A stretch of 10,643 nt of DNA from an uncultured Collinsella sp. (GCA_900549655.1 UROZ01000066.1:1-10643), one strand, 5' to 3'; shown: positions 1 through 6,905, counted from the first letter of the stretch. Notes: generated by a model not told the origin, from the letters alone. Numbers and translations are program-made.

Positions 1-149
1 GCCTGGCGCTCTTCAACGTGCTTCAGCGCATCCATTTCTTTTACGGAGAAGATTCCGGCATGTGCGTGAAGTCCCAGGAGGGCGTGGGAACGCAGGTCAT
101 CGTCGAGCTGAACGGCGAGCCGCATGAGCCGGCGCCGTTGACGGCGTAG
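1..149 (+). CDS. LytS-type sensor histidine kinase, C-terminal end only
   Basis: This is the last 48 codons of a gene that begins before the window; the reading frame starts at base 3 and ends at TAG 147-149. The fragment begins in the glycine-rich G2 box of a GHKL ATPase domain (LALFNVLQRI, normally G-L-x-x-x-N-V) and continues through the closing strands (GVGTQVIVEL). It aligns along its length with residues 399-437 of the complete LytS-type kinase at 4676-6019, including the shared RIH-x-FYG stretch. With the LytTR regulator starting 38 bp later, it is almost certainly the cognate sensor kinase. Such kinases autophosphorylate on a histidine and pass the phosphate to the regulator's receiver domain. 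Its sensor part, membrane segments and catalytic histidine lie outside the window, so the signal cannot be guessed. Confidence 0.85.
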   Translation, partial: LALFNVLQRIHFFYGEDSGMCVKSQEGVGTQVIVELNGEPHEPAPLTA

Positions 150-187
150 CACGCGGTTGGATTGAGAGAAAAAGAGGGGAAGCACAT

Positions 188-922
188 ATGTCCGAAGGCT
201 GGAACATCTTGGTGGTTGATGACGAACCTCCCATTAGGGCTGAGCTACGCTATCTGTTGGAAAAGGATACGCGTGTGGGCCAGATTGCCGAGGCGGGCAA
301 TGTCACCGAGGCCGTGGAGTCGATTCTCTCGAACAAGCCCAACGTGTTGTTTTTGGACATCACGATGCCCGGCCGCTCGGGAATTGAGCTTGCCGAGACG
401 CTGCAGAACCTAAAGACGCCGCCGGTGGTTGTGTTTGTGACGGCGTTTGCCGAGTTTGCCGCCGATGCGTATAACCTCGATGCGGTCGACTATGTCGTCA
501 AGCCGGTCGAGGACGCACGCCTGTCAAAGGCACTCGACAAGATCGAGGCAGCCTTGGGTGCCCGTCGTGTTATCCACGCTCCGCGCCAGCCTTTGCGTCT
601 GACGGTGGACCGCGGGGGCAAAAAGGTGTTCATTCCCGCCGCAGACGTCTGCTACTTTGAGGCGCGCGCCGATTTTTGCAACGCCATCTGCGCCGAGGGA
701 ACGTACCTGATCAATGAGTCGATCTCTTCGCTCGAGCGTCGCTTGGTCTCCGAGGGCTTTATTCGCGTTCATCGCAGCTATCTGGTCAATTTGGAAGACG
801 TGCACAATGTCGAGATCGGTTCCACGGGTCTTATGGAGCTCAGACTCGATCGCGTAACCTCGACGGTGCCCGTGTCCCGCCGTCGCGCTGCCGAGGTTAA
901 AGCACACTTGGGGCTTGCGTAG
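188..922 (+). CDS. LytTR-family response regulator (first paralogue)
   Basis: A 244-residue DNA-binding response regulator of the LytR/AlgR type. The receiver domain covers about residues 6-120: acidic pair D11-D12, phosphoacceptor D57 in LFLDITMPG, conserved T85 (VFVTA) and K105 (VVKPVE). A LytTR domain follows at about 136-242, with the typical VFIPAADVCYFEA, FIRVHRSYLVNL and VPVSRRR stretches. LytTR proteins bind pairs of short direct repeats in promoters using a beta-rich fold. The ATG at 188 is preceded by GAGGGGA (174-180) at 7-bp spacing. The gene begins 38 bp after the partial kinase gene and is probably co-transcribed with it. About half of its receiver residues match the regulator at 6092-6808, so the two are paralogues. 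Target genes are unknown; the lipase-fold gene immediately downstream is an obvious but unproven candidate. Confidence 0.95.
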   Translation: MSEGWNILVVDDEPPIRAELRYLLEKDTRVGQIAEAGNVTEAVESILSNKPNVLFLDITMPGRSGIELAETLQNLKTPPVVVFVTAFAEFAADAYNLDAVDYVVKPVEDARLSKALDKIEAALGARRVIHAPRQPLRLTVDRGGKKVFIPAADVCYFEARADFCNAICAEGTYLINESISSLERRLVSEGFIRVHRSYLVNLEDVHNVEIGSTGLMELRLDRVTSTVPVSRRRAAEVKAHLGLA

Positions 923-943
923 ACGGTCTGCGTGCCGTCGTTT
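922..943 (+). terminator. Weak terminator-like hairpin after the first regulator
   Basis: GACGGT (922-927) can pair with GCCGTC (934-939) as 6 bp including one G-U pair, with a 6-base loop, followed by only G plus three T. The position directly after the stop codon is right for a terminator, but the short T run makes it weak. Confidence 0.3.
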
Positions 944-955
944 ACCATCGCAGGT

Positions 956-982
956 TTGGCATGGGCGCGCGGTGGGCATAAT
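956..982 (+). promoter_or_regulatory. Putative promoter of the lipase-fold gene
   Basis: CATAAT (977-982) resembles a -10 box and is directly preceded by TGGG, as at three other gene heads in this window. TTGGCA (956-961) matches the -35 consensus at five of six bases, but the 15-bp spacer is short. Transcription would begin near 989, which places the GTG at 985 upstream of the transcript start and favours translation from ATG 1015. Confidence 0.4.
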
Positions 983-1002
983 GGGTGGCATCGAATGAAA
1001 TC

Positions 1003-1009
1003 GAAAGGA
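1003..1009 (+). promoter_or_regulatory. Ribosome binding site that decides the start at 1015
   Basis: GAAAGGA lies 5 bp before ATG 1015. The in-frame GTG at 985 has no comparable purine-rich site and would add ten residues (MASNEIERII) that do not look like the family N-terminus. Confidence 0.7.
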
Positions 1010-1014
1010 TCATT

Positions 1015-1959
1015 ATGCCCGCGCTTATCACCCATCATCTGTTTGGCGAGGAAAGCATCGACCGTCTTCCACAGGGCGTCATCACGTCCGATGAAGAGCG
1101 CATTGCCTTTATCTTGGGCAACCAAGGCCCCGACCCGTTTTTCTTTCACATTCTGACACCGCGTGTTTCCGACTGCACGCTGCTGGCGCAGGTCATGCAT
1201 CGGTCGCGCATGTCTCGTCAGTTTGCGTGCCTGCGCGACGGCGTGTCGCATCTGCTGCCGCGCGACGCCAGCTTGGGTCGTGCCTTTGCGCTGGGCCTGC
1301 TGTCTCATTACGTGCTCGACCGCAACGCTCATCCCTTTGTCTATGAGCAGCAGTTTGGCATTGTCGAGTCCGATTCAGAGCTTGAGGATTCGAGCAGTCA
1401 GGTCCATGCCGTGATCGAGAGCGACCTGGATGTGCTGATGCTGCAGCTTAAACGCGATGGCGCTACGGTTGACGATTACCCGCCGGCGGGCGAGATCGTC
1501 ACCACTGATCGCATCAATCGCGTGGCCGGCGTGCTGATGAGCTATGTTGCCGGACGCGTGTACGGCATTGACATTCCGGCGGGGGAGTACGGTGCTGCCG
1601 TTGCCAATATGCAGCGACTTTACCGCGCGATTGAGCCGGCCGGCTCCGCAAAGACGCGCGCGATCTCGCTGGTTGAGGGCTTGGTGCACGATTACTCGCT
1701 GCTCGACGGCCTTGCTCATCGCGTGACGACGGAGTTGCCCGAGCGCACCGGTAACCTGGGCCATCTGACATGGAAGAATCCCTTTACCGACGAGGTCTCG
1801 AACGAGAGTTTCCCCGAGGTCTTTGATCGCGCGCTGGGCGATTACGAGTGCACGGTCGCACGTTTTATCGAGACCGGTGACATGGATGCCGTGACCAGTC
1901 ACGTCAACTACAGCGGTCGCGTGCTCAATGCCGATGAGGAGTTCGACCGCGAGGAATAG
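1015..1959 (+). CDS. Zinc-dependent phospholipase C family protein
   Basis: A 314-residue protein with the pattern of the zinc-dependent phospholipase C / S1-P1 nuclease-like fold (Pfam Zn_dep_PLPC). Candidate metal ligands in order are H7/H8 in ALITHHLFGEE, D40 in GNQGPDPFFF, H98 and D102 in GLLSHYVLDRNAHPF (also H106), and H131, E135 and D137 in HAVIESDLD. The helical core ends near residue 145; the remaining ~170 residues form a less conserved, predicted helical C-terminal part. Classical members hydrolyse phospholipid head groups outside the cell, but this protein has no signal peptide or membrane segment: the ligand-bearing THH motif sits at the very N-terminus. It is therefore probably cytoplasmic, its substrate is unknown, and it may not be a phospholipase. 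It stands alone between a weak hairpin and the transporter's own upstream region. Confidence 0.85.
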   Translation: MPALITHHLFGEESIDRLPQGVITSDEERIAFILGNQGPDPFFFHILTPRVSDCTLLAQVMHRSRMSRQFACLRDGVSHLLPRDASLGRAFALGLLSHYVLDRNAHPFVYEQQFGIVESDSELEDSSSQVHAVIESDLDVLMLQLKRDGATVDDYPPAGEIVTTDRINRVAGVLMSYVAGRVYGIDIPAGEYGAAVANMQRLYRAIEPAGSAKTRAISLVEGLVHDYSLLDGLAHRVTTELPERTGNLGHLTWKNPFTDEVSNESFPEVFDRALGDYECTVARFIETGDMDAVTSHVNYSGRVLNADEEFDREE

Positions 1960-2010
1960 GGCCCGTGCGTGCCCCTTTGCCGAATCCTTACCGGCGGTTC
2001 TGGACAATTG

Positions 2011-2019
2011 GGGTACGAT
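2011..2019 (+). promoter_or_regulatory. Putative -10 element upstream of the MFS gene
   Basis: GGG followed by TACGAT (2014-2019) lies about 40 bp before the transporter start codon. It shares its GGG prefix and following GA with the element at 3411-3420. No good -35 hexamer is seen at 16-18 bp upstream, so the assignment rests on the repeated motif. Confidence 0.35.
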
Positions 2020-2060
2020 GAACTAACTGCATATCGGGCGAATACGAAGGGTCCCTGTCC

Positions 2061-3320
2061 ATGAAATACACCAAGCTCGAGCGTAACTGGGTTATGTATG
2101 ATGTGGGCAATTCGGCCCTCGTGCTGCTCAATACCTCGGTGGTGCCCATTTACTTTAACGCCATCAATACCGGCGCTTCCTCGGCCGACCTGGTGGTCGC
2201 CTGGGGCAATGCACAGACGATCGCCTCGCTGGTCATCGCCATGCTCATGCCCATTCTGGGCGCACTTGCCGACTACGCTGGCAACAAAATCAAGTTCTTC
2301 TTGGGCTTTTTCCTCACGGGCCTGGTTCTTTGCCTGGCGCAGGCTATACCAATGTCCGCCATGGCATTTTTGACCGTGTACGTGCTGTGCACCATCGGCC
2401 TTAACTCTTCTATGACGTTCTACGACGCCATGCTGCCCGACGTTACCACCGACGAGCGCATGGACGCCGTGTCCAGCTCGGGTTATGCCTGGGGCTACAT
2501 CGGTTCCACCGTGCCGTTCGTCATCTGCCTGGCGCTCATCATGGGTGGCCCCGCTCTTGGCGTCCCCACCATGCTGGCAACGCGTCTGTCTTTTATCATC
2601 ACTGGTGCCTGGTGGCTCATCTTTACCCTGCCTCTCATTCACACCTATAAGCAAAAGTATGGTCGCGAGCGCGGTCCCGAGGACACCATCGGCCACATCG
2701 TTGGCGGTGTGTTCTCCGAGGTCGGACACACCATGCGCGAGATCGCCCACAACAAGACCGTGCTGGTCTACATGATTGCGTTCTTCTTCTATATCGATGG
2801 CGTCCACACGGTCATTTCCATGGCTACCAGCTACGGCTCGGCTTTGGGCATCGATTCGACCCAGCTGGTACTGGCGCTGCTCGTTACGCAGTTCGTGGCC
2901 TTTCCGTCCGCCATCATCTACGGCAAGCTCGCCGGACGCGTGGGCACGCTCAACATGATCCTGGTGGCGGTCGCCGCCTACATGGGCATTGTGCTGTTCG
3001 CCGCGTTCTTCCTAAAGACCGCCTTTGAGTTCTGGGTGCTTGCCATTATGGTCGGCCTGTTCCAGGGCGGCGTGCAGGCGCTCAGCCGTAGCTACTTTGG
3101 TCGCATTATCCCCAAGGAAAAGTCCAACGAGTACTACGGCTTCTTTGACATCTTTGGTCGTTATGCAAGCGTCATGGGTACCTTCCTAGTGTCGGTCGTT
3201 ACCTCGCTGACCGGCAACCCGTCGCTGGGCGTCCTTTCTATTGGCGTGCTGCTGATCGTTGGCTTTATGCTGCTGGTTCGCCTGTCCCGCATGACTCGGG
3301 CAGCAGAGCATGCCGCATAG
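2061..3320 (+). CDS. MFS transporter, UMF1 / Atg22-like family
   Basis: A 419-residue integral membrane protein with about 12 hydrophobic segments, the usual MFS size. Family marks of the UMF1 group (bacterial relatives of the yeast vacuolar effluxer Atg22) are the N-terminal WVMYDVGNSA (10-19), YDAMLPD (121-127), SSGYAWGYIGST (139-150), FFFYIDGVHT (241-250) and the long stretch QGGVQALSRSYFGRIIP (335-351). A hydrophilic central loop at about 195-230 separates the two halves. Yeast Atg22 exports amino acids from the vacuole; substrates of the bacterial members are not established, so none is assigned. The ATG at 2061 has GAAGGG (2046-2051) about 9 bp upstream. It is separated by about 100 bp from the lipase-fold gene and appears to be transcribed alone, with the hairpin at 3435-3470 as a possible terminator. 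Confidence 0.9.
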   Translation: MKYTKLERNWVMYDVGNSALVLLNTSVVPIYFNAINTGASSADLVVAWGNAQTIASLVIAMLMPILGALADYAGNKIKFFLGFFLTGLVLCLAQAIPMSAMAFLTVYVLCTIGLNSSMTFYDAMLPDVTTDERMDAVSSSGYAWGYIGSTVPFVICLALIMGGPALGVPTMLATRLSFIITGAWWLIFTLPLIHTYKQKYGRERGPEDTIGHIVGGVFSEVGHTMREIAHNKTVLVYMIAFFFYIDGVHTVISMATSYGSALGIDSTQLVLALLVTQFVAFPSAIIYGKLAGRVGTLNMILVAVAAYMGIVLFAAFFLKTAFEFWVLAIMVGLFQGGVQALSRSYFGRIIPKEKSNEYYGFFDIFGRYASVMGTFLVSVVTSLTGNPSLGVLSIGVLLIVGFMLLVRLSRMTRAAEHAA

Positions 3321-3376
3321 GAGCGAGCGGCTATTGTGCCTGTCCACGGTACTCTTTTGGGGTTATCCGCAATAAA

Positions 3377-3397
3377 CATTGCGACTTGCGAGCAATG
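3377..3397 (+). promoter_or_regulatory. Inverted repeat, possible operator
   Basis: CATTGC (3377-3382) and GCAATG (3392-3397) are a perfect 6-bp inverted repeat separated by 9 bp. The site ends 15 bp before the putative -10 at 3413 and covers where a -35 box would lie, a position suited to a dimeric regulator. It is not a recognisable LytTR direct-repeat site. Confidence 0.4.
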
Positions 3398-3408
3398 ATT
3401 TGCCCAAG

Positions 3409-3418
3409 TGGGTATGAT
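3409..3418 (+). promoter_or_regulatory. Putative promoter -10 ahead of the glycosyltransferase operon
   Basis: TGGG immediately precedes TATGAT (3413-3418), a five-of-six match to the -10 consensus with a near-extended TG. No clear -35 is present at 16-18 bp; that region is occupied by the inverted repeat at 3377-3397. Transcription would start near 3425, only about 10 bp ahead of a strong terminator-like hairpin. Confidence 0.45.
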
Positions 3419-3434
3419 GGAATCAGCTAGGTCG

Positions 3435-3470
3435 CGGGGCGTCGCCTGTGTTTGGCGGCGTCCCGTTTTT
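3435..3470 (+). terminator. Strong intrinsic terminator or attenuator before the glycosyltransferase
   Basis: Bases 3435-3446 pair with 3454-3465 as a continuous 12-bp, G/C-rich stem with two G-U pairs and a 7-base loop (TGTGTTT), followed by five T (3466-3470). It could simply end the MFS transcript, whose stop codon lies 115 bp upstream. However, it sits between a putative -10 box and the glycosyltransferase ribosome binding site, so it may also act in the 5' leader of that operon. Confidence 0.8.
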
Positions 3471-3491
3471 GTGTTGCAGGGAGGGTAAGGC

Positions 3492-4679
3492 ATGAACGCC
3501 ACAGTCGTGATTCCAACGTATTGGGCGGGCGATGACGCTTGCGCAAACGCCCCTGGCACCTATGACCATTCGACGCGACTCAACGCCGACAATCCCGAAC
3601 TCGACCGCTGCCTGGCCTCGCTTGAGCAGGTACGTGACATCCCGCGCATCATCCTTTTGGTGGTCTGTCCCGTTTCTGCCACAGCCGATGTGTCGCTGCG
3701 CGTGCACGAGATTGTCGACGCGCATCCCACGCTCAAGGTCACCGTTGTCACCAACACCCAGGCCTCGCGCATCGCAGACCGGGTTGCTCAGATCGCGCCC
3801 AAGGGTTCGGGCGAGTGCGTGAGCCTGCGAGGCTACGGTGCCATCCGCAATATGGGGCTAGCCTGCGCCGCTGTGCTGGGGCATGACGCGGTTATCTTCT
3901 TGGATGACGATGAGACTGTCATCGACGCCGACTTTATGAAGCGCGCGACCTATGCGTTGGGGCAGCAGACGCGTCAGGGCTTGCCGATCTTGGTCAAGAG
4001 CGGCTATTTCTACGATCGCGACGGCTCGCCGCTGGCTCCCACGGACAAGGCGGGCATCTGCCATCGTTGGTGGACCAAGCGCATCGAGTTCAACCGTTGG
4101 ATGAAAAAGGCGCTTTCGGGCACCCGCATCTCGCGCTCCAACTACGTGTGCGGCGGCCTGATGGCCCTGCACGCCCGCGCCTTTACGCGTGTGGCCTTTG
4201 ACCCGTTTATCACCCGCGGCGAGGACTTGGATTACCTCTTTAACATGCGCATGTTTGGCTACGACGTGTGGTTCGATAACGAGTGGACCGTGCGCCATCT
4301 GCCTCCGGAGTCCGAAAAGCGCTCACCGCGCTTTATGCAGGATGTATACCGTTGGTACTACGAACGGGCCAAGTTGACATTCGCCGCGCATCAAAAGGAG
4401 CTCATTCCCGTTACGGCGGCATCACTCATGCCCTACCCGGGCCCGTGGATTTCGCGCGAGCTCGACGACCGCGTGCGCAAGACCGCTATGGTCCGCAGCG
4501 TGTTTACCCGCGAGCATGAGGGCTACCTGCGCATCTGGCGCCATGGTATCGACGAGGCAAAGGCCTATGCGCGCCAAAACGCTGCAAGCTACCTGCGTTT
4601 CCAGAGCTTTTGGCCCAAGATCATGGACGGGCTTTGGCGTGACGCACAACTGATCAGTATCCTGGAGGGGGCCGAATGA
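3492..4679 (+). CDS. GT-A fold glycosyltransferase (family 2-like)
   Basis: A 395-residue, soluble-looking glycosyltransferase. The N-terminus MNATVVIPTYW is the typical GT-A nucleotide-sugar-binding beginning. An RN pair (119-120) and the acidic triad in VIFLDDDETV (D138-D140) give the metal/nucleotide-diphosphate site, and GEDLDY (243-248) fits the ED catalytic-base motif of family 2 enzymes, followed by H269. The C-terminal ~120 residues are basic and aromatic-rich (VYRWYYERAK) with no clear membrane helix. Such enzymes move a sugar from a nucleotide donor to an envelope polymer, lipid or protein; donor and acceptor cannot be read from sequence. ATG 3492 follows GGGAGGG (3479-3485) by 6 bp. 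Its stop overlaps the start of the LytS-type kinase (ATGA 4676-4679), implying translational coupling and a shared physiological role. Confidence 0.85.
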   Translation: MNATVVIPTYWAGDDACANAPGTYDHSTRLNADNPELDRCLASLEQVRDIPRIILLVVCPVSATADVSLRVHEIVDAHPTLKVTVVTNTQASRIADRVAQIAPKGSGECVSLRGYGAIRNMGLACAAVLGHDAVIFLDDDETVIDADFMKRATYALGQQTRQGLPILVKSGYFYDRDGSPLAPTDKAGICHRWWTKRIEFNRWMKKALSGTRISRSNYVCGGLMALHARAFTRVAFDPFITRGEDLDYLFNMRMFGYDVWFDNEWTVRHLPPESEKRSPRFMQDVYRWYYERAKLTFAAHQKELIPVTAASLMPYPGPWISRELDDRVRKTAMVRSVFTREHEGYLRIWRHGIDEAKAYARQNAASYLRFQSFWPKIMDGLWRDAQLISILEGAE

Positions 4680-6019
4680 TCGACCGCCGCGCCCAGCGCG
4701 ATAGTTCAATATCAATCTTTCGCATCATTGCCGTTGCCTGCGCCATTTGTGTGCTGGTGTACTTTATTTTTGCCTTGGTGACCGGTATCGAGCCGATCGC
4801 CACGGTGATTGCCTGCGCGCTGCTGTGCATCTTTCTGTGCATCTTTATCTTTTTGACGCTCAATCCCGATTCGGTGCGCTCCCAGTACACCGAGGAGACG
4901 CTCTCGGTGGCCTCGGCCATGCTCGAGGACATTAAGGGCGGTCTGACGCAGGAGTCGGCGCGTTTGGTGTGCCGGCGCATTTTGCCCGAGACGCGCGCCA
5001 TGACGGTGGCCATCACCGACGAGGACAACGTGCTTGCCTGCGCGGGCGAGTTTGAGGAAAAACTGCTGCCCGATACTCCCATCCACACGCTTGCCACACG
5101 CTACGTTATCGAACATGGCATCGTGCAGTCGTTCAACCGTATGGTGGATGTCGTGGGCTCGGACGGCTCGCACAACCAAGTCCCCGCCGGCATTATCGCC
5201 CCCATCAAGGTGGGCGACCGTACCGTCGGCACGCTCAAGTTCTACTACAAGACCCCGCGCGCCGTCGACCGTACCCAGTACGCGCTTGCCTCGGGCTTTG
5301 CCGAGATCCTGTCCACGCAGCTCGCCATTCATGAGCTCGAGGTGCAAAAGGAGCTTACAGCCCGCGCCGAGGTGCGTGCGCTGCAGGCGCAGATCAATCC
5401 GCACTTCCTGTTCAACACGCTCAACACCATCGCATCGTTTACGCGCACCGATCCGCTGCGCGCCCGCGAGCTGCTGCGCGAGTTCTCGTCGTTTTACCGC
5501 GCCACGCTCGACAACTCGGGATCACTCATTCCGGTCTCGCGCGAGGTTGCACAGACCAAGCGCTACCTGACGTTTGAGAAGGCGCGCTTTGGCGAGGACC
5601 GCGTGCTGGCGACCTTCGATGTCTCCGAGGACGTCGAGGACACGCTGGTGCCGGCATTTGTGATTCAGCCGATTGTCGAGAACGCCGTGCGCCACGGCAT
5701 GGGAGATGCCGATGCGCTGGTGATCGATGTGTCGGTACACCAGGACGGCGAGGATGCGATTCTGATTTCGGTGGCCGATAACGGCGTGGGCATGGACCAG
5801 GGTACCGCTGCCAGGCTGTTTGACGAGCGCTCTGCCCGTCCCGATGCCAGCTCTCCCCAGGGCGGCGGCGCCGGCGTGGCCATGCACAATATTTCTGAGC
5901 GTATCCATCGCTTCTATGGTCCGCATTCCTATACGCGCGTTGAATCGGCGCCGGGCAAGGGCACCAAAGTGCTCCTGCATCTTGATTTGTCAGAGAGTAT
6001 CTTTGACATTCAAGAGTAA
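4676..6019 (+). CDS. LytS-type sensor histidine kinase (complete)
   Basis: A 447-residue membrane kinase. Two hydrophobic segments at about 16-36 and 41-61 form a hairpin with almost no external loop. A GAF-like regulatory region spans roughly 75-215 (AMTVAITDEDNVLA, GIIAPIKVGDRTVGTLKFYY). The His_kinase domain begins at LQAQINPHFLFNTLNT with phosphorylatable H243. The GHKL ATPase follows, with N box ENAVRHG (335-341), G1 DNGVGM (368-373) and G2 GAGVAMHN (398-405). Classical LytS/BtsS proteins carry a larger 5TM receptor domain; here there are only two helices, so the sensed cue may be intramembrane or reach the GAF-like part from inside the cell. The ATG overlaps the glycosyltransferase stop; GGAGGGG (4664-4670) provides its ribosome site. 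The regulator that follows at 6092 is the probable partner. Confidence 0.93.
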   Translation: MIDRRAQRDSSISIFRIIAVACAICVLVYFIFALVTGIEPIATVIACALLCIFLCIFIFLTLNPDSVRSQYTEETLSVASAMLEDIKGGLTQESARLVCRRILPETRAMTVAITDEDNVLACAGEFEEKLLPDTPIHTLATRYVIEHGIVQSFNRMVDVVGSDGSHNQVPAGIIAPIKVGDRTVGTLKFYYKTPRAVDRTQYALASGFAEILSTQLAIHELEVQKELTARAEVRALQAQINPHFLFNTLNTIASFTRTDPLRARELLREFSSFYRATLDNSGSLIPVSREVAQTKRYLTFEKARFGEDRVLATFDVSEDVEDTLVPAFVIQPIVENAVRHGMGDADALVIDVSVHQDGEDAILISVADNGVGMDQGTAARLFDERSARPDASSPQGGGAGVAMHNISERIHRFYGPHSYTRVESAPGKGTKVLLHLDLSESIFDIQE

Positions 6020-6075
6020 AATAATTGGTTACGGGTTTAACGTCGGTTGGCGGATGCCCGGCGAAGTATGTTGAC

Positions 6076-6081
6076 GAAAGG
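6076..6081 (+). promoter_or_regulatory. Ribosome binding site that decides the start at 6092
   Basis: GAAAGG ends 10 bp before ATG 6092. Upstream in-frame starts (TTG 6047, ATG 6068) lack a good site and would add residues before the receiver's first strand; MLRAMIVDDE from 6092 is the standard receiver beginning. Confidence 0.65.
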
Positions 6082-6091
6082 TTTTATCCCT

Positions 6092-6808
6092 ATGCTGCGT
6101 GCGATGATTGTGGATGATGAGGCGCCGGCTCGTTCGGAGCTTCGCTTCTTGCTCGAGCAGACGGGCAAGATCGGCACAATCACGGAGGCGTCGAGCGTTC
6201 GCTCCGCTATCGAGATGCTTATGGAAAGTCGCGTCGATGTCGTCTTTCTCGACATTTCGATGCCCGGTGCTTCGGGCTTGCAGCTTGCCGAGGCGCTGCA
6301 TAAGCTCAAGAACCCGCCGGCGATCGTTTTTGTGACCGCTTATAGCGACCATGCGGTCGAGGCGTTCGATGTGGATGCCGTCGACTATCTGATGAAGCCT
6401 GTCGAGGAAGCTCGCTTGGACCGCGCCATCGAGAAGGTCATGCAGCGTGCCAAGCCCGTCACGGACAGCAAGGTGACCATCGAGCGCATCCCGGTGGAAA
6501 AGGGCGGCCGCAAGGTACTCATTCCCGTGGACGACATTCGCTTTATCATGGCCAAGGACGATTACTCCTGCATCTATACCGTCGATGATCGTTTTCTGTC
6601 GACGACCTCGCTTGCACAGTTTGAGGCCAAGCTCTGCGACTTTGGCTTCTTCCGCGTGCATCGCCGCTATATCGTTAACCTGGCGTGCGTCACGGACGTC
6701 GAGACGGTGCCTTCGGGCGCCATCCAGCTGGGCATCACGGGCGTTGACGAACGCGTGCCGGTCTCGCGCCGCCGCGTCGTCCCGCTCAAGAAGGCCTTGA
6801 GCCTCTAA
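6092..6808 (+). CDS. LytTR-family response regulator (second paralogue)
   Basis: A 238-residue regulator, counted from ATG 6092. The receiver has D8-D9, phosphoacceptor D54 in VFLDISMPG, T82 (FVTAY) and K102 (LMKPVE). A LytTR DNA-binding domain occupies about 128-236, with KVLIPVDDIRFIMA, FFRVHRRYIVNL and RVPVSRRR. It follows the complete LytS-type kinase after 72 bp and ends in a strong terminator, so it is the last gene of the glycosyltransferase-kinase-regulator unit. By hand alignment about 58 of 113 receiver positions are identical to the regulator at 188-922, including the runs FVTA, DAVDY and KPVE, which points to duplication of the whole kinase/regulator pair. The genes it controls are unknown; autoregulation of the operon is possible but no convincing LytTR direct repeats were found upstream of 3492. 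Confidence 0.95.
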   Translation: MLRAMIVDDEAPARSELRFLLEQTGKIGTITEASSVRSAIEMLMESRVDVVFLDISMPGASGLQLAEALHKLKNPPAIVFVTAYSDHAVEAFDVDAVDYLMKPVEEARLDRAIEKVMQRAKPVTDSKVTIERIPVEKGGRKVLIPVDDIRFIMAKDDYSCIYTVDDRFLSTTSLAQFEAKLCDFGFFRVHRRYIVNLACVTDVETVPSGAIQLGITGVDERVPVSRRRVVPLKKALSL

Positions 6809-6815
6809 GCACATT

Positions 6816-6866
6816 GGCCCCGCAGCCCTGTAGACCTATCGTCTGCGGAGCCGTGGGGCCTTTTTT
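6816..6866 (+). terminator. Strong intrinsic terminator after the second regulator
   Basis: Bases 6816-6835 pair with 6841-6860 as a 20-position stem with only two mismatches and a few G-U pairs. The loop is CTATC (6836-6840), and six T follow (6861-6866). It starts 8 bp after the regulator's stop codon and clearly ends the operon. Confidence 0.93.
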
Positions 6867-6905
6867 GTATGTATCTGCCGAATCGTTTTTTGCGGAAGGG
6901 ATCCC

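Noticed and set aside
985..1014. GTG 985 as the start of the lipase-fold protein
   Set aside because: No ribosome site, it lies at or before the predicted transcript start, and the added residues do not fit the family; ATG 1015 has a good site.
1958..1976. A terminator after the lipase-fold gene (GGGC/GCCC)
   Set aside because: Only about 4 bp pair and just three T follow; too weak to annotate.
1908..2807. A minus-strand open frame of 299 codons opposite the MFS gene
   Set aside because: Histidine/glycine-rich, no family motifs, and antisense to clear UMF1 transporter motifs; a codon-bias shadow.
6003..6040. A perfect TTGACA (6003-6008) near the end of the kinase gene, as a promoter for the second regulator
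   Set aside because: No acceptable -10 hexamer lies 16-18 bp downstream; TAAAAT at 6017 is far too close.
6026..6049. Three GGTT-containing words in the kinase-regulator gap as LytTR binding repeats
   Set aside because: Spacing is irregular (about 6-11 bp) and flanking bases do not match the usual LytTR direct-repeat pattern.
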